A DNA stretch of 16,269 bases. Origin: Flavobacteriales bacterium (GTDB taxonomy: Bacteria > Bacteroidota > Bacteroidia > Flavobacteriales_E > Vicingaceae). The DNA lies in NCBI GenBank assembly GCA_020635825.1, contig JACJZA010000033.1, positions 1-16,269 of the forward strand, given 5' to 3'. The notes under the pieces are model-generated. The model did not search any database and was not told the origin of the DNA. It worked only from the letters and a program-made list of their open reading frames with translations. Shown here piece after piece: positions 15,223 through 16,269 of the stretch (position 1 is its first letter; each line of letters begins with the position of its first letter). A program made the translations under genes and the position numbers.

Positions 15223-16269
15223 ATGAATGCACAAATAATGTCATCAACATTAACGATATTTAAAAAGATGCTTTATGCCCATCTTCTTTTTTTAGGAATT
15301 ATGAGTATATTTAGAGCAGTATTTTTTGTCTACTATATGGAGTTAGAAACTTTAGAAGGATACTATTTCGATATCTTACATGCATTTTTTTTAGGATTTA
15401 GAATTGATTTGACTGTAATTGGGTATATTCAAGTATTACCTACGTTATTGTTGATTGCTTTGTACTATCTAAAAAAAGAGTTTTTACTTAAATGGTTTAA
15501 CTCTTTATTGCTTTATTATATATTTATTTGCTATGTAGCTGTTACACTTTTTTTATGTGCAGATTTTGGATTTTACTCTTATTTTAAAGATCATATCAAT
15601 GTATTGTTCTTTGGTCTTTTTGATGATGATACTCACGCATTAATGGAAACTTTTTGGCAAAATTATCACGTTGTATTAATTTTAGGATTCTTTTTTCTTT
15701 ATGTTATTGGATTGTTTGTTATTCTTAGAAAAATTTTTATTCAAAAAGGAAAAGATATTTATTCTTTTTTAGGAATTAAAATCTCTGGAGTAATCTTTTT
15801 ACTTTTTATAGTATTGAATTTTTTAGCTATTCGAGGGACACTAGGAATGTATCCTTTGGGAAAAATGATTCCAAATGTTTCAACCAATGATTACATCAAT
15901 AAAATCTCTCAAAATGGTTTTCGAGCATTTGCAAGTGCGTATGGATACAGAAAAGAGTATTTAGCACGTTCATATGATTTAATTAAAGAGACAGGATTTC
16001 ATAAAAATATTGAAGAGGCATTTAAAATTCATAAAAATTTACAAACAATCAATAAAGAGAATTTACTTGAAAATATTACATATCAAACACCAAAGCTTGA
16101 ACATGAAGAGTATAATGTTGTAGTTTTAATGATTGAAAGTTTTGGAATGCCTATTTTAAAATATCAAAGCGAAGAGTTTAACATTTTAGGGGAACTTAAA
16201 AAACATTTTGATGAAGATATTTTATTTACGAATTTTATCTCTGCAGGTGATGGGACAATTTCAAGCTTA
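15223..16269 (+). CDS. LtaS-type membrane phosphoglycerol transferase/sulfatase family, 5' part
   Basis: An open frame of 349 codons runs without a stop to the window end. An AGGA ribosome binding site overlaps the previous stop codon, 6 bases before the ATG. The N-terminal part has about five membrane segments (near residues 16-38, 52-82, 90-115, 149-169 and 186-203), as in LtaS lipoteichoic acid synthases. An extracytoplasmic sulfatase-like domain then begins: YNVVVLMIESFG has Glu305, matching the metal-ligand Glu of LtaS (HLESF), and GDGTISSL has Thr345 at the place of the catalytic Thr. The window ends four residues later. In Gram-negative bacteria related enzymes move phosphoglycerol or phosphoethanolamine from phospholipid to glycans or lipid A; which one applies here is not known. 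Known relatives release diacylglycerol, fitting the nearby dgkA. Confidence 0.85.
   Translation, partial: MNAQIMSSTLTIFKKMLYAHLLFLGIMSIFRAVFFVYYMELETLEGYYFDILHAFFLGFRIDLTVIGYIQVLPTLLLIALYYLKKEFLLKWFNSLLLYYIFICYVAVTLFLCADFGFYSYFKDHINVLFFGLFDDDTHALMETFWQNYHVVLILGFFFLYVIGLFVILRKIFIQKGKDIYSFLGIKISGVIFLLFIVLNFLAIRGTLGMYPLGKMIPNVSTNDYINKISQNGFRAFASAYGYRKEYLARSYDLIKETGFHKNIEEAFKIHKNLQTINKENLLENITYQTPKLEHEEYNVVVLMIESFGMPILKYQSEEFNILGELKKHFDEDILFTNFISAGDGTISSL

Noticed and set aside
1..16269. Defence system, CRISPR array, prophage, insertion sequence or tRNA
   Set aside because: No repeat-spacer pattern, transposase, integrase, phage gene, nuclease-type cassette or tRNA-like fold was seen. All long frames belong to housekeeping, transport or envelope families.

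Overview
The window looks like chromosomal DNA from a member of the Campylobacterota, most likely the Arcobacter group. The evidence is the very AT-rich base composition, the AGGA-type ribosome binding sites, the histidine kinase with an HQWRQPL phosphoacceptor box, and the gene order ferredoxin - ppx/gppA - waaC - lpxL, which I remember from Helicobacter pylori. The species assignment is an inference and no search was run. I see no tRNA, rRNA, CRISPR array, insertion sequence or prophage.

Left part (1-4193): the 3' part of a membrane sensor histidine kinase (+ strand, cut by the window edge) converges on a three-gene TRAP transporter operon on the - strand, dctP-dctQ-dctM. A short gap of 70 bp between them holds five tandem 7-bp units and an imperfect hairpin. 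The kinase may sense the transported acid, but nothing in the window proves this.

Middle (4194-10439): a 271-bp divergent regulatory region separates dctP from gltB-gltD, which encode the large and small subunits of NADPH-dependent glutamate synthase. This region carries a nearly perfect 19-bp-armed palindrome (4280-4323) and a shorter TTGAC/GTCAA palindrome just before the gltB ribosome binding site (4434-4446). A perfect 13-bp hairpin closes the gltBD operon.

Right part (10440-16269): a tightly packed + strand run of seven genes. It starts with an 8Fe ferredoxin and a Ppx/GppA phosphatase and continues with cell-envelope genes: heptosyltransferase I (waaC), a lipid A late acyltransferase (lpxL/htrB), diacylglycerol kinase (dgkA), a small kinase-fold protein that lacks the usual catalytic Asp, and the 5' part of a membrane-anchored LtaS-type phosphoglycerol (or related) transferase that runs off the window. 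Start codons overlap preceding stop codons through the waaC-lpxL-dgkA-kinase segment, so these are probably translated together. A plausible theme is that the LtaS-like enzyme releases diacylglycerol from phospholipid and DgkA returns it to phosphatidic acid, while WaaC and LpxL build the lipooligosaccharide.

Most of the window is ordinary housekeeping and transport. The parts most worth a second look are the palindromes in the dctP-gltB region and the degenerate kinase sitting between dgkA and the LtaS-like gene.
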